64,000 nucleotides of DNA from NCBI GenBank assembly GCA_002356635.1, contig CP023454.1:3208501-3272500 (forward strand). The letters are read 5' to 3'. The translations under genes were made by a program, and so were the position numbers. The notes under the pieces were generated by a model that was not told the origin of the DNA, ran no database searches, and worked only from the letters and a program-made list of their open reading frames with translations. Each line of letters begins with the position of its first letter. The stretch's first letter is position 1. Positions 35,797 through 44,105 of the stretch are shown here, piece by piece. The stretch is from Rhodobacteraceae bacterium QY30. Its GTDB lineage: Bacteria > Pseudomonadota > Alphaproteobacteria > Rhodobacterales > Rhodobacteraceae.

Positions 35797-38580
35797 TTAT
35801 GCCCTTATCATCGCCTGGGTGATACCGCTGTTTTGCGTCAGTTCTTCGGGCGCCCCCTCCTCGACGATCTCGCCCGAGTCGAAGACCACCACCCGGTCGA
35901 AATGCTGCGCCAGCGCGGGGGTCGACAGGGCACAGGCGATGCCGACCGAGGGATCACGCCCGCGCAGCCGGGCGGCGGCGGCGGCCATGATCGTTTCCTG
36001 CGACCGGACATCCAGCGCGGCAAGCGGACGGTTGAACAGGTAGTAGTCCGACTTGCGCAGCAAGGCCCGCGCAAGGGCAACCTTGTGCCGCTGGGTGATG
36101 CTCAGCCGGCCGCCGTTGGTGCCCACGTCGAATGTCAGGCCGATGCAGATGAACCCCTGGTAGATCCCCAGTTGCCGCAGCAGGCGTTCCAGCGTTTCGT
36201 TGACCTGTTCGTGTCCGTCGCGGAACCGCGGGCTGACACGCCCGAAGAAGATGTTGTCGCGCAGCGTCCCGGTTTCCATGAAGGCATCGGGATCGTAGAC
36301 CTCCACCATCTCGCGCAGCTCGGGCGGCATCGTTCTATGAAGTTCGTGCCGGACTGCGACGATCGACGCTTGCAGGCCCGGGTCGAGAAGGCCGAAGCGG
36401 TGCTGCGGCTCGACATATTCGAAAGCCAGGCGGATCAGGCGGTCGCGTTCCTCGGGGGTGGGGACGGTGCCCGCGACATCCAGCTTCTGGACCAGGGACT
36501 GGTAGGCGGGCAGGTCCTCGGCGGTCATCAGGTTCAGGCCGCGGAAGAACGGGTGATCGGCGGGCAGGTCCGCGAACAGGCCGATGACGTTGCGGGCGAT
36601 TTCAAGGCCCATCGCGGCCAGGGTATCGTCCAGTCCCTGCGCCGCCAGCAGGTGTTGGAAGGAGGCGTTGGTGCGGATCCGGGCGGCGTTGACGTTTTCG
36701 TCCCGGACGTTGCCGAACAACAGGTTTTCCAGCACTGTGGCCTCGGGGTTGTAACTGTCGCGCTGGAAGGGCACCAGAAGGTCGGTCAGGTTCTGTCTTT
36801 CAAGGTCGGCGCGCAGAAGGCCGCGCATCTCGACGATCTTGCGGGCCAGGTTCGGGTGATCGGCGGCGGAAATCCGGGTCCGCAGCGCCAGGTCGCGCAT
36901 GTCGGCAGACAGCAGCACGCAATCCAGCGTGGCCATGATTTCGTCCAGCAGGTCGGACGGCCCGTCCAGGCCCAGCCCCGCATAGTCGATCCACCCACCT
37001 TCCGGATCGTAGGGCGGATTGGCGCAAAGCGCCGCCTCGCGCCGGCGCCATTCGCGTTCGCGCGGGTCGGTCCCGTCATCATTGTTCCCGGCCTGCGGCG
37101 CGTTCTTCAGCCCGTAGACCAGGTTTTCGAAGACGGTGCCCGAAAACAGGTGGCTGTCCGGCCCGGCATAGGTGATCGAGCGGCCGGCGATCCCCTCGGG
37201 CAGGTCCAGAAGGTTGGCCTGCCCCGCCAGGATGCGGCCGCGCGTCGGCCAGACCATGCGTGCGAAAGCCTCGGCCAGGGTGTCGCTTCCCGATCCGACC
37301 GGCCCCAGGAACGCGACCGATTCCCCCGGGTTCAAGGTCAGGTTCACGCCATCCAGCACCACCGAGCCGCTGTCGTCGACGACCCCCAGGTTGACCGCCG
37401 CCAGGGGCTTTCCCAGCTTTCCGTTCGGGGCATCGGGAATGACGTCGTGAAGCGCGCGGTCGATCATGCCATCGACGGCGAACTGCGACACCACCTGCTG
37501 GTATTTCACATCCACGTCCTGGCGGTTCTGGTCCCAGTCGATCAGCTCTTTCAGCGGACCGGGCAAGTCCTTGTAGGCGCCAATCACCGCCACCAGCTGG
37601 CCGATGTCCAGCCGGCCCGACAGCGCCAGATAGCCGCCGACGCTGTAGAACAGGAACGGCGTCAGCGAGGCGAGGAAGTTGTTGATGAACTTCACCAGGA
37701 ACTTCCAGCGGTAGATGTCGTAGCGGATCGAGAAGATCCGGCCCAGCCGTGCGGCAATGTCGGCCCGTTCGTAGTTCGTGGTGTCATAGGCGTGGATCGT
37801 GCCGATGCGTTCGACGATGTCGCTGATCCGCCCCGCCAGCTGGCGGGCGGTGATCTGGCGTTCACGGCCCAGCACCAGTAGCCGGCGGCGCATCCGCGGG
37901 ATGATGAAGACCTGCACCGACACGAGGGCGGTGGTGATCATGCCCAGCGTCACGTTCTGGACGAAGATGAACGCCAGCGCCGTCAGCGCCTGCCCGCCCA
38001 GAAGCGCCGGGGCGACGAAGGCGTCGCCGGTGAAGCCACCGAGCGGTTCGACCTCGTCCTTCACCATGCTGGCGATCTCGGCCCCCTTCAGGCGCTTGAA
38101 GGTCGCGGGCGGAAAGCGCAGCACCTTGTCGACCAGCGCAAAGCGGATGCGGCGCAAGAGCCGTTCGCCCAGCTTGCCCTTGTAGGTGTTGATGTAGAAC
38201 TTGAAGAGGCCGTTGATGATGACCAGCGCCAGGAAAACCGCGCTCAGCGCCATCAGCATCGGCAGGCGTTCCAGTTGCACACCGTCGAACAGCACGACTT
38301 CGCCCGTGAAGGGCAGGTCGAAGGACAGGCGCATGAAGGTCTGGGTGGCGCCCGGCGCTTCGAAACCCTTGCCCTGGATCGGGCCGTTGACGATGTCCTT
38401 CGGCAGGTTGAAGGACATGAAGTAGGGGATCATCGACAGGGCGACGATGGTCAGGATCCACAACTGCTGCGGCTTGGTATGCGCCCAGATATAGCCCGCG
38501 ATGCTGGGTTCCAGCTCGGCGGTGGGGCCAGCCCTCCGGTTTTGGGGGCGGCGCGGGTTTCGAGGGAATAGGAACGGCAC
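35797..38580 (-). CDS. ABC exporter-like membrane protein with degenerate ATPase domain
   Basis: About 927 aa from a GTG at 38580 (AAGGGGG six bases upstream). A type-1 ABC exporter membrane domain (residues about 30-390) precedes an ABC-like domain in which every catalytic motif has changed: Walker A reads GPVGSGSDT (Lys to Ser, about residue 426), the Q-loop Gln is lost, the signature is LSITQ (about 825), Walker B is YLFNRPLAALD (Asp-Glu to Asn-Arg, about 850) and the H-loop His is Cys. Walker A and signature are about 400 residues apart (normally about 110) because the segment with a T-x3-E/D-N-x3-G pattern occurs three times (about 479, 612, 769). It is the first gene of an operon with the cNMP-binding and MBL proteins. 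Start uncertain. Confidence 0.82.
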   Translation of the reverse strand: MPFLFPRNPRRPQNRRAGPTAELEPSIAGYIWAHTKPQQLWILTIVALSMIPYFMSFNLPKDIVNGPIQGKGFEAPGATQTFMRLSFDLPFTGEVVLFDGVQLERLPMLMALSAVFLALVIINGLFKFYINTYKGKLGERLLRRIRFALVDKVLRFPPATFKRLKGAEIASMVKDEVEPLGGFTGDAFVAPALLGGQALTALAFIFVQNVTLGMITTALVSVQVFIIPRMRRRLLVLGRERQITARQLAGRISDIVERIGTIHAYDTTNYERADIAARLGRIFSIRYDIYRWKFLVKFINNFLASLTPFLFYSVGGYLALSGRLDIGQLVAVIGAYKDLPGPLKELIDWDQNRQDVDVKYQQVVSQFAVDGMIDRALHDVIPDAPNGKLGKPLAAVNLGVVDDSGSVVLDGVNLTLNPGESVAFLGPVGSGSDTLAEAFARMVWPTRGRILAGQANLLDLPEGIAGRSITYAGPDSHLFSGTVFENLVYGLKNAPQAGNNDDGTDPREREWRRREAALCANPPYDPEGGWIDYAGLGLDGPSDLLDEIMATLDCVLLSADMRDLALRTRISAADHPNLARKIVEMRGLLRADLERQNLTDLLVPFQRDSYNPEATVLENLLFGNVRDENVNAARIRTNASFQHLLAAQGLDDTLAAMGLEIARNVIGLFADLPADHPFFRGLNLMTAEDLPAYQSLVQKLDVAGTVPTPEERDRLIRLAFEYVEPQHRFGLLDPGLQASIVAVRHELHRTMPPELREMVEVYDPDAFMETGTLRDNIFFGRVSPRFRDGHEQVNETLERLLRQLGIYQGFICIGLTFDVGTNGGRLSITQRHKVALARALLRKSDYYLFNRPLAALDVRSQETIMAAAAARLRGRDPSVGIACALSTPALAQHFDRVVVFDSGEIVEEGAPEELTQNSGITQAMIRA

Positions 38581-38726
38581 CCCGGACCCCCTTGGTTCAT
38601 GCCTCAGGAAATCTGTAGATCGCGCGGGCGGCGCTGTCACGCGATGTTGCGCGGCGGCCCGCAATGGCGCTGGAAATGCGGGGCGGATCGGGGGACAACG
38701 GATCGGACGCAAAAAGGGAACGGGCG

Positions 38727-39689
38727 ATGGCCGCGAATTCAAGACTTGTCGCCGAGTTGCAGGAGGCCGTCGCCCTGGCGCGCCAGGGCCGGGCGGCCGA
38801 GGCGGCGGCGCGGCTGGAACGCGTGGCCCTGGATCCCGAGGCGGGCAGCCTGGGGCCGCTCACGGCGATCGGCCTGCCGCGCAAGCTGCACTCGGCCTGG
38901 CTGCGTCTGGCCAAGGCCGCCGGCGATCCGGCCCGCATCGCCGGATTGCAGGCCACCGCCGTCCCGCCCGAGGCACTTCTGGCCGACCTGTTTGCGCCCG
39001 ACGCCGCCCGGCGGCAGGAACAGGTCGCCGCGGCCACCGCGCCGGTGCCGAAGCTTTTGCATCAAGTCTGGGTCGGGGGACCGCCGCCCGAAGTCTGCGC
39101 GCTCTGGGCCGAATACGCGGCGCGGCACGGCTGGGCCTATCGGCTTTGGGATGCGGCGGCGCTGGACGCGGCGGGGATCACCGACGATCCACTGTGGCGT
39201 TCGATGCTGGACCGGGGCGACCTGCCCGGCGCGGTCGATGTGGCGCGCTACCACATCCTGCGGGCCGAAGGCGGGCTTTATCTGGATTGCGACTGGTATC
39301 CGGCGCGCGCCGATCTGCCGCCGCAGGCCTTCTTGCCGCCGCAGGGCCTTTCGGTGCTGGCCGAGGGGATGCCCCGCCTGGTCGCCGGGGGCAGCTTCCT
39401 GTTGTCGAACGCGCTGGTCGCCGCGCCCTCGGGGCATCCGGCACTGTCGCACCTTCTGACAGTGCTTCCAGCCGTGGCGGAGCGGCTGGCGGCGGCGCCG
39501 GCCTGGTGGTCGACCGGGCCGCTGACCTTCACCCTGGCGCTGCGCGGCGGGCCTGTCACGGTGCTGGACAACGGCCTTGTTGCCGGCCACCTGCCCCGCG
39601 GCGCGCCCATCGCTGAGGCGCGCGAGATGGCCCATGCCCTGGCCGACCGGGGGGCGCCGGGCTTCGTGATCGCCTGGAAAGGCTGGTAG
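38727..39689 (+). CDS. GT32-type glycosyltransferase with N-terminal helical repeat
   Basis: 320 aa. Residues 1-90 are an alanine-rich helical region like a TPR (LVAELQEAVALARQGRAAEAAARLE). The catalytic part has PKLLHQVWVGG, the DVARYHILRAEGGLYLD segment and the DxD-type DCD metal/nucleotide-sugar motif, the marks of the Och1-like GT32 (Gly_transf_sug) family. The ATG at 38727 has GGGAACGGG upstream. It is transcribed divergently from the degenerate ABC gene and is followed after 141 bases by a soluble cyclase gene. The sugar donor and acceptor are unknown. Confidence 0.85.
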   Translation: MAANSRLVAELQEAVALARQGRAAEAAARLERVALDPEAGSLGPLTAIGLPRKLHSAWLRLAKAAGDPARIAGLQATAVPPEALLADLFAPDAARRQEQVAAATAPVPKLLHQVWVGGPPPEVCALWAEYAARHGWAYRLWDAAALDAAGITDDPLWRSMLDRGDLPGAVDVARYHILRAEGGLYLDCDWYPARADLPPQAFLPPQGLSVLAEGMPRLVAGGSFLLSNALVAAPSGHPALSHLLTVLPAVAERLAAAPAWWSTGPLTFTLALRGGPVTVLDNGLVAGHLPRGAPIAEAREMAHALADRGAPGFVIAWKGW

Positions 39690-39830
39690 GGTTCGTCACC
39701 GCGTCCGGCGCACGTTCGCGTGGGTGTGATTGCGGCAAAGGGGCTGCGGTGGTAAAATTTTCACCCGGCCATCCAGTCCCTGCCGGGCCGTCGGAGTCCT
39801 GCAAACGGGCCTCGGAAGGATCAATCAACC

Positions 39831-41240
39831 ATGTCCGACGCCGATTCCCTTTTTTCGCAACTCGGCTCTGTCGCCGATGCGCGCGCCGCTTCTGCCATTC
39901 GCCTGCTGATCGAAACGGGATCGGATCGGGCGCTGTGCCGGATCAATGTCCCCGCCTTTGCCGCCGCGCAGGGCCTGGACGAGGAAGCCACCATTGCCGC
40001 CTTCCTGCACGCCGCGGCGCTGGGGCTGTTCGAGATGTCCTGGAACATCCTTTGCCCCGGTTGTGGCGGTGTGCTGGAGGCGAACAGCTCGCTTAGGTCC
40101 GTGGTGCAGGACGAATACCTTTGCGCGCTGTGCGGCACAGGGTACGAGCCCACTCTGGATGAACTGGTGGAGGTCACCTTCACCGTCAATCCGCGGATCC
40201 GCCGGATTGCGGCGCATGACCCGGATCGGCTGCCCCTGACCGAGTATCTGCGCCAGTTGTACTGGGGATCGGGCGTCGACATCCAGGAGGATCGTTTCGA
40301 TGCGCAGATGGATGCGATGCTGATCGACCAGATGGAACTGGCCCCCGGAGAAAAGGGCGTCATGACGGTGCAGCTTCCGCCCGAGTTCACCATCGTGTTC
40401 GAGGTGGTGACCCATTCGATCCAGTTCATCGACGTGACGGGCGAACCCACGCGCGACCGGCAGTCGCTGTCCCTGGTCTTTGACCGGGATGCCCCCCATG
40501 ACCAGCGGCAGCAGATGCGCCCGGGACCGCTGCGCCTCGCGATGGAGAACCGCACCGACCGGCGCGTGATGCCCGCGGTCCTGATCGCGGGAGATGAGCT
40601 TCACGCCTTCCTGGCCCGCCGCCGCCCGTTCCTGACCGCGATGCGGCTTCTGACCAACCAGACCTTCCGCGATCTTTTCCGCACCGACACGCTGCAAGTG
40701 GACCAGCGGCTGAAGATCACCAGCCTGACTTTCCTGTTCACCGACCTGCGCGGCTCGACCGAGCTTTATGAACGGATGGGGGATCTGGCCGCGTTCGATC
40801 TGGTGCGGGCGCATTTCCGGGTGCTGCAGGACATCGTTGCCGCTGAATCGGGCGCGGTGGTCAAGACCATCGGGGATGCGGTGATGGCCACCTTTGCCAC
40901 ACCAGACCGGGCATTGGCGGCGGCGATGCGCATGCGCGAGGCCATGCGCGAGATGAACGCGACGACCGGACGAGAGGATCTGCTGCTGAAGATCGGCATG
41001 CACGAAGGCCCCTGCATCGCCGTGTCGATGAACGAACGGCAGGACTATTTCGGCCAGACGGTCAACATTGCGTCGCGGATCCAGGGTCTGGCGGACCCGC
41101 GGGCCATCTACGTTTCCCGCGCGGTGGTCGAGGACCGGCGCACGGCTGAAGTTCTGGCCGAACGGCATCTTCAACCGCTTCGTCACAACACCACGCTGCG
41201 CGGCATCGACCGCGACTTCGAGATCTTTGCAATACCGTGA
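39831..41240 (+). CDS. Soluble class III adenylate cyclase with zinc-ribbon N-terminus (DUF5939)
   Basis: 469 aa. Residues 10-70 look like a winged-helix or helical region, followed by a CxxC...CxxC zinc ribbon (Cys75/78/98/101). A middle DUF5939-like region (about 110-290) precedes the cyclase domain: metal Asp in FLFTDLRGST, VVKTIGDAVMATF (Lys and second Asp) and DYFGQTVNIASR (Asp, the adenine-specifying residue, then Asn and Arg). It lacks membrane helices and so should be cytoplasmic. It makes cAMP as judged by the Lys/Asp pair. It lies next to the GT32 gene and close to the cNMP-binding protein. Confidence 0.88.
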   Translation: MSDADSLFSQLGSVADARAASAIRLLIETGSDRALCRINVPAFAAAQGLDEEATIAAFLHAAALGLFEMSWNILCPGCGGVLEANSSLRSVVQDEYLCALCGTGYEPTLDELVEVTFTVNPRIRRIAAHDPDRLPLTEYLRQLYWGSGVDIQEDRFDAQMDAMLIDQMELAPGEKGVMTVQLPPEFTIVFEVVTHSIQFIDVTGEPTRDRQSLSLVFDRDAPHDQRQQMRPGPLRLAMENRTDRRVMPAVLIAGDELHAFLARRRPFLTAMRLLTNQTFRDLFRTDTLQVDQRLKITSLTFLFTDLRGSTELYERMGDLAAFDLVRAHFRVLQDIVAAESGAVVKTIGDAVMATFATPDRALAAAMRMREAMREMNATTGREDLLLKIGMHEGPCIAVSMNERQDYFGQTVNIASRIQGLADPRAIYVSRAVVEDRRTAEVLAERHLQPLRHNTTLRGIDRDFEIFAIP

Positions 41241-41243
41241 CCG

Positions 41244-41972
41244 TCAGCGCCGCTCGTTCTTCAAGGGGCTGATCGTCAGTTCCTGCACCACCGGATCCTC
41301 GGCCAGCGCCTGTGCCAGCTTTTCGCAGTCGAACTTCAGGTCACGCGCCGACGCCAGCAGCATGTAGTGCCGCCGCCCCGAAACACGGTCCTGCCGCAAG
41401 GACAAGACCCCCGCCCGCAATCCCTGCGCGGCCAGCAGTGTTTCCAGCCTGCGCCGGTCGAAACTGCTGTCGGCGTTGACGCGGACCTCAAGCCGGACGA
41501 CGGGACGAGGAGGCGTCAGGCGCTGCACCAGCCGCATCAGCATCAGCACCAGCAGCGCGATCGCCGTGCCGATGGTGGCCAGTTCCAGAAGCCCCGTGCC
41601 GAAGACGATGCCCAGCGCCGCCGTCAGCCAAAGCGAGGCGGCGGTGGTCAGTCCCTTGACCGAGGCGCCTTCGCGAAAGATCACCCCCGCGCCCAGGAAC
41701 CCGATCCCGGTCAGGATCGCGTGCGGCATGCGCGACATGTCCGAGACGATCTGTGTGCCGGATGGCAGGACCGAAACCCATTCGTGCATCCGCAGCGCCA
41801 GAAGCGTCATCAGTGCCGAGGAAAAGCAGACTAGGGTGTGGGTACGCAGGCCCGCGGGCTTGCCGTGAACCTCGCGCTCCCCCCCGATCAGGGCACCGGC
41901 AAGAAGGCTGCCAGCCAGGGGCAGCATGATGCTGCCGTCCCGAATGGTGGCGATCAGACTGTCGAGGGTCAT
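41244..41972 (-). CDS. MgtC/SapB family membrane protein
   Basis: 242 aa. The N-terminal 150 residues hold about five helices with the MgtC signature (LLAGALIGGERE, then the GLRTHTLVCFSSAL and LTGIGFLGAGVIFREG segments, with TTAASLWLTAALG). The C-terminal 90 residues are an ACT-like soluble domain. MgtC proteins act in low-magnesium survival and interact with ATP synthase or other partners. The start at 41972 has GGAG six bases upstream. It converges on the cyclase gene and follows the DUF2478 gene on the same strand. Confidence 0.88.
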   Translation of the reverse strand: MTLDSLIATIRDGSIMLPLAGSLLAGALIGGEREVHGKPAGLRTHTLVCFSSALMTLLALRMHEWVSVLPSGTQIVSDMSRMPHAILTGIGFLGAGVIFREGASVKGLTTAASLWLTAALGIVFGTGLLELATIGTAIALLVLMLMRLVQRLTPPRPVVRLEVRVNADSSFDRRRLETLLAAQGLRAGVLSLRQDRVSGRRHYMLLASARDLKFDCEKLAQALAEDPVVQELTISPLKNERR

Positions 41973-42035
41973 GGCGCACTCCGTGGCAATGGAGTGCAAC
42001 ACCGGCGCGCAACGGGCGGTTCCCGCCCCGCGCCG

Positions 42036-42554
42036 TCAGGCCGCCGCCTTGCCCAGGCGCGCCAGGATCCAGCCGACGATCTGCTGCGGGTCGCTGCCCA
42101 GGGCTTCGGCCATGTTGTCCGCGAAAGTCTCGAAGGCTGGCCGGTTCAGGCCGTTGACCCCGACCACGACCGGGATATCACGTGCCAGGGCTTCGGCGAT
42201 CAGGCCGCAGAAGCCGCGGCCTTCGGTTTCCAGCTTGCCGAACTTGTTGACGATCAGCACCTCGGCTCCATCCAGCCGCGCTGTGGCGGCCACCACGGCC
42301 TGCTCCAGCGCGCCGGGATCCAGTCGACAGCCCCGAGACTGGCTGCCCAGATCCTGGCTGATGCGGAACGAGGGGCCATCGGGCAGCACCCGCACGTCCA
42401 TGTCGCAATGTGCCCGGTCGGGTCGTTCGGTGTTGGACTGCACGGTTCCGGCCAGCCGGACCCCACGGGCCCCCAGCAGCGCCGCGACGTCCGCCAGCAC
42501 CACATCGCTGGCCCCGCGCCCCGTTTCACTGACAAATCCGATCTGCGTGAACAT
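42036..42554 (-). CDS. DUF2478 family protein
   Basis: 172 aa. The family segments are the N-terminal IGFVSETGRGASDVVLADVA, the SRGCRLDPGALEQAV block and the VLIVNKFGKLETEGRGF strand-helix, an NTPase-like pattern without a canonical P-loop. DUF2478 genes often sit near molybdenum-related or denitrification genes, and its position here downstream of the nitrate reductase operon agrees with that. The biochemical role is unknown. AAGGGA lies six bases before the ATG at 42554. It may be the last gene of an extended nar operon (64 bases after the parvulin gene). Confidence 0.8.
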   Translation of the reverse strand: MFTQIGFVSETGRGASDVVLADVAALLGARGVRLAGTVQSNTERPDRAHCDMDVRVLPDGPSFRISQDLGSQSRGCRLDPGALEQAVVAATARLDGAEVLIVNKFGKLETEGRGFCGLIAEALARDIPVVVGVNGLNRPAFETFADNMAEALGSDPQQIVGWILARLGKAAA

Positions 42555-42617
42555 GAAATATCCCTTGTCCGGGAAAGGCCCCTTTCCCAGGACCATTCCG
42601 TTGCCCAGCCCCGGCCG

Positions 42618-43400
42618 TCAAGCGGCTTGCAGGGTGATCCCGCTCACCTCTGCGGCATCCGCCAACCCGGCGATGAACCGGCGCGAGGCGCGCATCCAGG
42701 CAGCTTTTTCCTGGGCGGCCAGCATCGGCGCACAGACGGCTTCGAAAGGCAGCACCTCGCCCCGCGCCCGGGCATCCAGCCGGATGATGTGGAAGCCGTA
42801 GCGCGACGCGACCACCTCTGCCCCGATCTGGCCTTCGTCCAGCGCCTCAAGCGCGGCTTCGAACTCCGGCACCGTGTCCCCGGCCGAGATCTGGCCCAGC
42901 CGGCCGCCATTGGCGCGCGACGGGCAGGCAGAATGATCGCGCGCCAGATCGTCGAACCGCCGGGGATCGACCAGCACCTGCGCCAGAACTGCCTCGGCCA
43001 GATGGCGTGCGGCGTGGGCGTCTTCGCCACGGGGGATCAGGATATGCGCCGCTTCGAAAAGCGACGGCGCACGGTAGCGGTCGGGGTGCGCGGCGTAAAG
43101 CGCCCGAAGATCGTCCTCGGACACCGGTTCGGGGTCCACCGCCAGATCCAGAAGCTGCCGGATCAGCGCCTCGTCGGGGGTTTCAAGCTGCCCCGGCAGG
43201 GTTTCCTGCGGATCGGCGGTCAGGCCGCGCCGGGCCGCTTCTTGCAGCAGCAGCGCGCGCACGGCCAGCGCCCGCGCCGCCGCCTTCCAGGCCAACCCCG
43301 GCTTGCCCTGCGGGGCGGGATGGTTCTGCGCCTCGGCGGCGATGCGTTCGGGGGCGATCACCTCGCCATTGACGATGACGTCGGGAAGAAGGGGTTTCAT
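42618..43400 (-). CDS. Parvulin-type peptidyl-prolyl isomerase (nar-associated)
   Basis: 260 aa. An N-terminal helical chaperone-like region (residues 1-105) precedes a parvulin core (about 112-205) with EAAHILIP, ANGGRLGQISAGDTVPEFEAAL and SRYGFHIIRLD. There is no signal peptide, so it should act in the cytoplasm, unlike SurA or PrsA. It starts three bases after narI and is clearly part of the nar transcription unit. A cytoplasmic folding helper for NarG/NarH maturation, by analogy with NifM for nitrogenase, is plausible but inferred. Confidence 0.85.
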   Translation of the reverse strand: MKPLLPDVIVNGEVIAPERIAAEAQNHPAPQGKPGLAWKAAARALAVRALLLQEAARRGLTADPQETLPGQLETPDEALIRQLLDLAVDPEPVSEDDLRALYAAHPDRYRAPSLFEAAHILIPRGEDAHAARHLAEAVLAQVLVDPRRFDDLARDHSACPSRANGGRLGQISAGDTVPEFEAALEALDEGQIGAEVVASRYGFHIIRLDARARGEVLPFEAVCAPMLAAQEKAAWMRASRRFIAGLADAAEVSGITLQAA

Positions 43401-43403
43401 CGC

Positions 43404-44096
43404 TTACTCCGCCGGGATCTTGTGCTTGCGCGTCCGCACGATCTGGTAGCCAGGCCGCCAGAGGTAGCGCACGGGGGCCGAGACGATGTGGACAAGCCGG
43501 GTGAAGGGGAACAGCAGGAAGATCGTCAACCCGACAACGATGTGGGTCTTGAATATCCAGCTGACATCGACAAGGTAGCTGGCCGGATCGGGCTGGAAAT
43601 AGACGATGGCCTGCGCCCAGTTCATCAGCATCAGCATTTCGCTGCCATCAAGGTGCTGAAGCGACACGAAGATCGACCCCACCCCCAGCACAAGCTGCAC
43701 CAGCAGCAGCGCCAGGATCCCGGTATCGGCAAAGCTGGAATTGGCGCGGATGCGCGGGTCGTTCAGGCGGCGGTTCAGAAGGATGCCGCCGCCCACCAGC
43801 GCCATGATCCCGGCGATACCGCCCGCGACGATGGCCAGGATCTGTTTCGCCCCGTGGCTGATGCCCAGCGCGTCGAAGACCCATATCGGCGTCAGCAGAC
43901 CCACGAAATGGCCCAAGAAGATCACCAGCACGCCCACATGGAACAGCACCGATCCGATGACGAACTGGCGCTTGCGGAGCAGCTGGCTCGACTTCGATTT
44001 CCAGGTGAAGGGGTCACGTTCATACCGCGCGATCGAGGCGATGATCATGACCGTCAGCGCGATGTAGGGATAAATCCCGAACAGGAAGTTGTGCAT
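43404..44096 (-). CDS. narI: Respiratory nitrate reductase gamma subunit
   Basis: 230 aa membrane cytochrome b of nitrate reductase A. Five helices are visible, with heme-ligand-type histidines in VLFHVGVLVIFLGHFVG and in the C-terminal IFKTHIVVG and LVHIVSAP segments. NarI takes electrons from quinol at the periplasmic side and passes them to NarH. Length and start (MHNFLFGIYPY) match NarI. It lies nine bases after narJ. Confidence 0.96.
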   Translation of the reverse strand: MHNFLFGIYPYIALTVMIIASIARYERDPFTWKSKSSQLLRKRQFVIGSVLFHVGVLVIFLGHFVGLLTPIWVFDALGISHGAKQILAIVAGGIAGIMALVGGGILLNRRLNDPRIRANSSFADTGILALLLVQLVLGVGSIFVSLQHLDGSEMLMLMNWAQAIVYFQPDPASYLVDVSWIFKTHIVVGLTIFLLFPFTRLVHIVSAPVRYLWRPGYQIVRTRKHKIPAE

Positions 44097-44105
44097 CGTG
44101 ATCTC

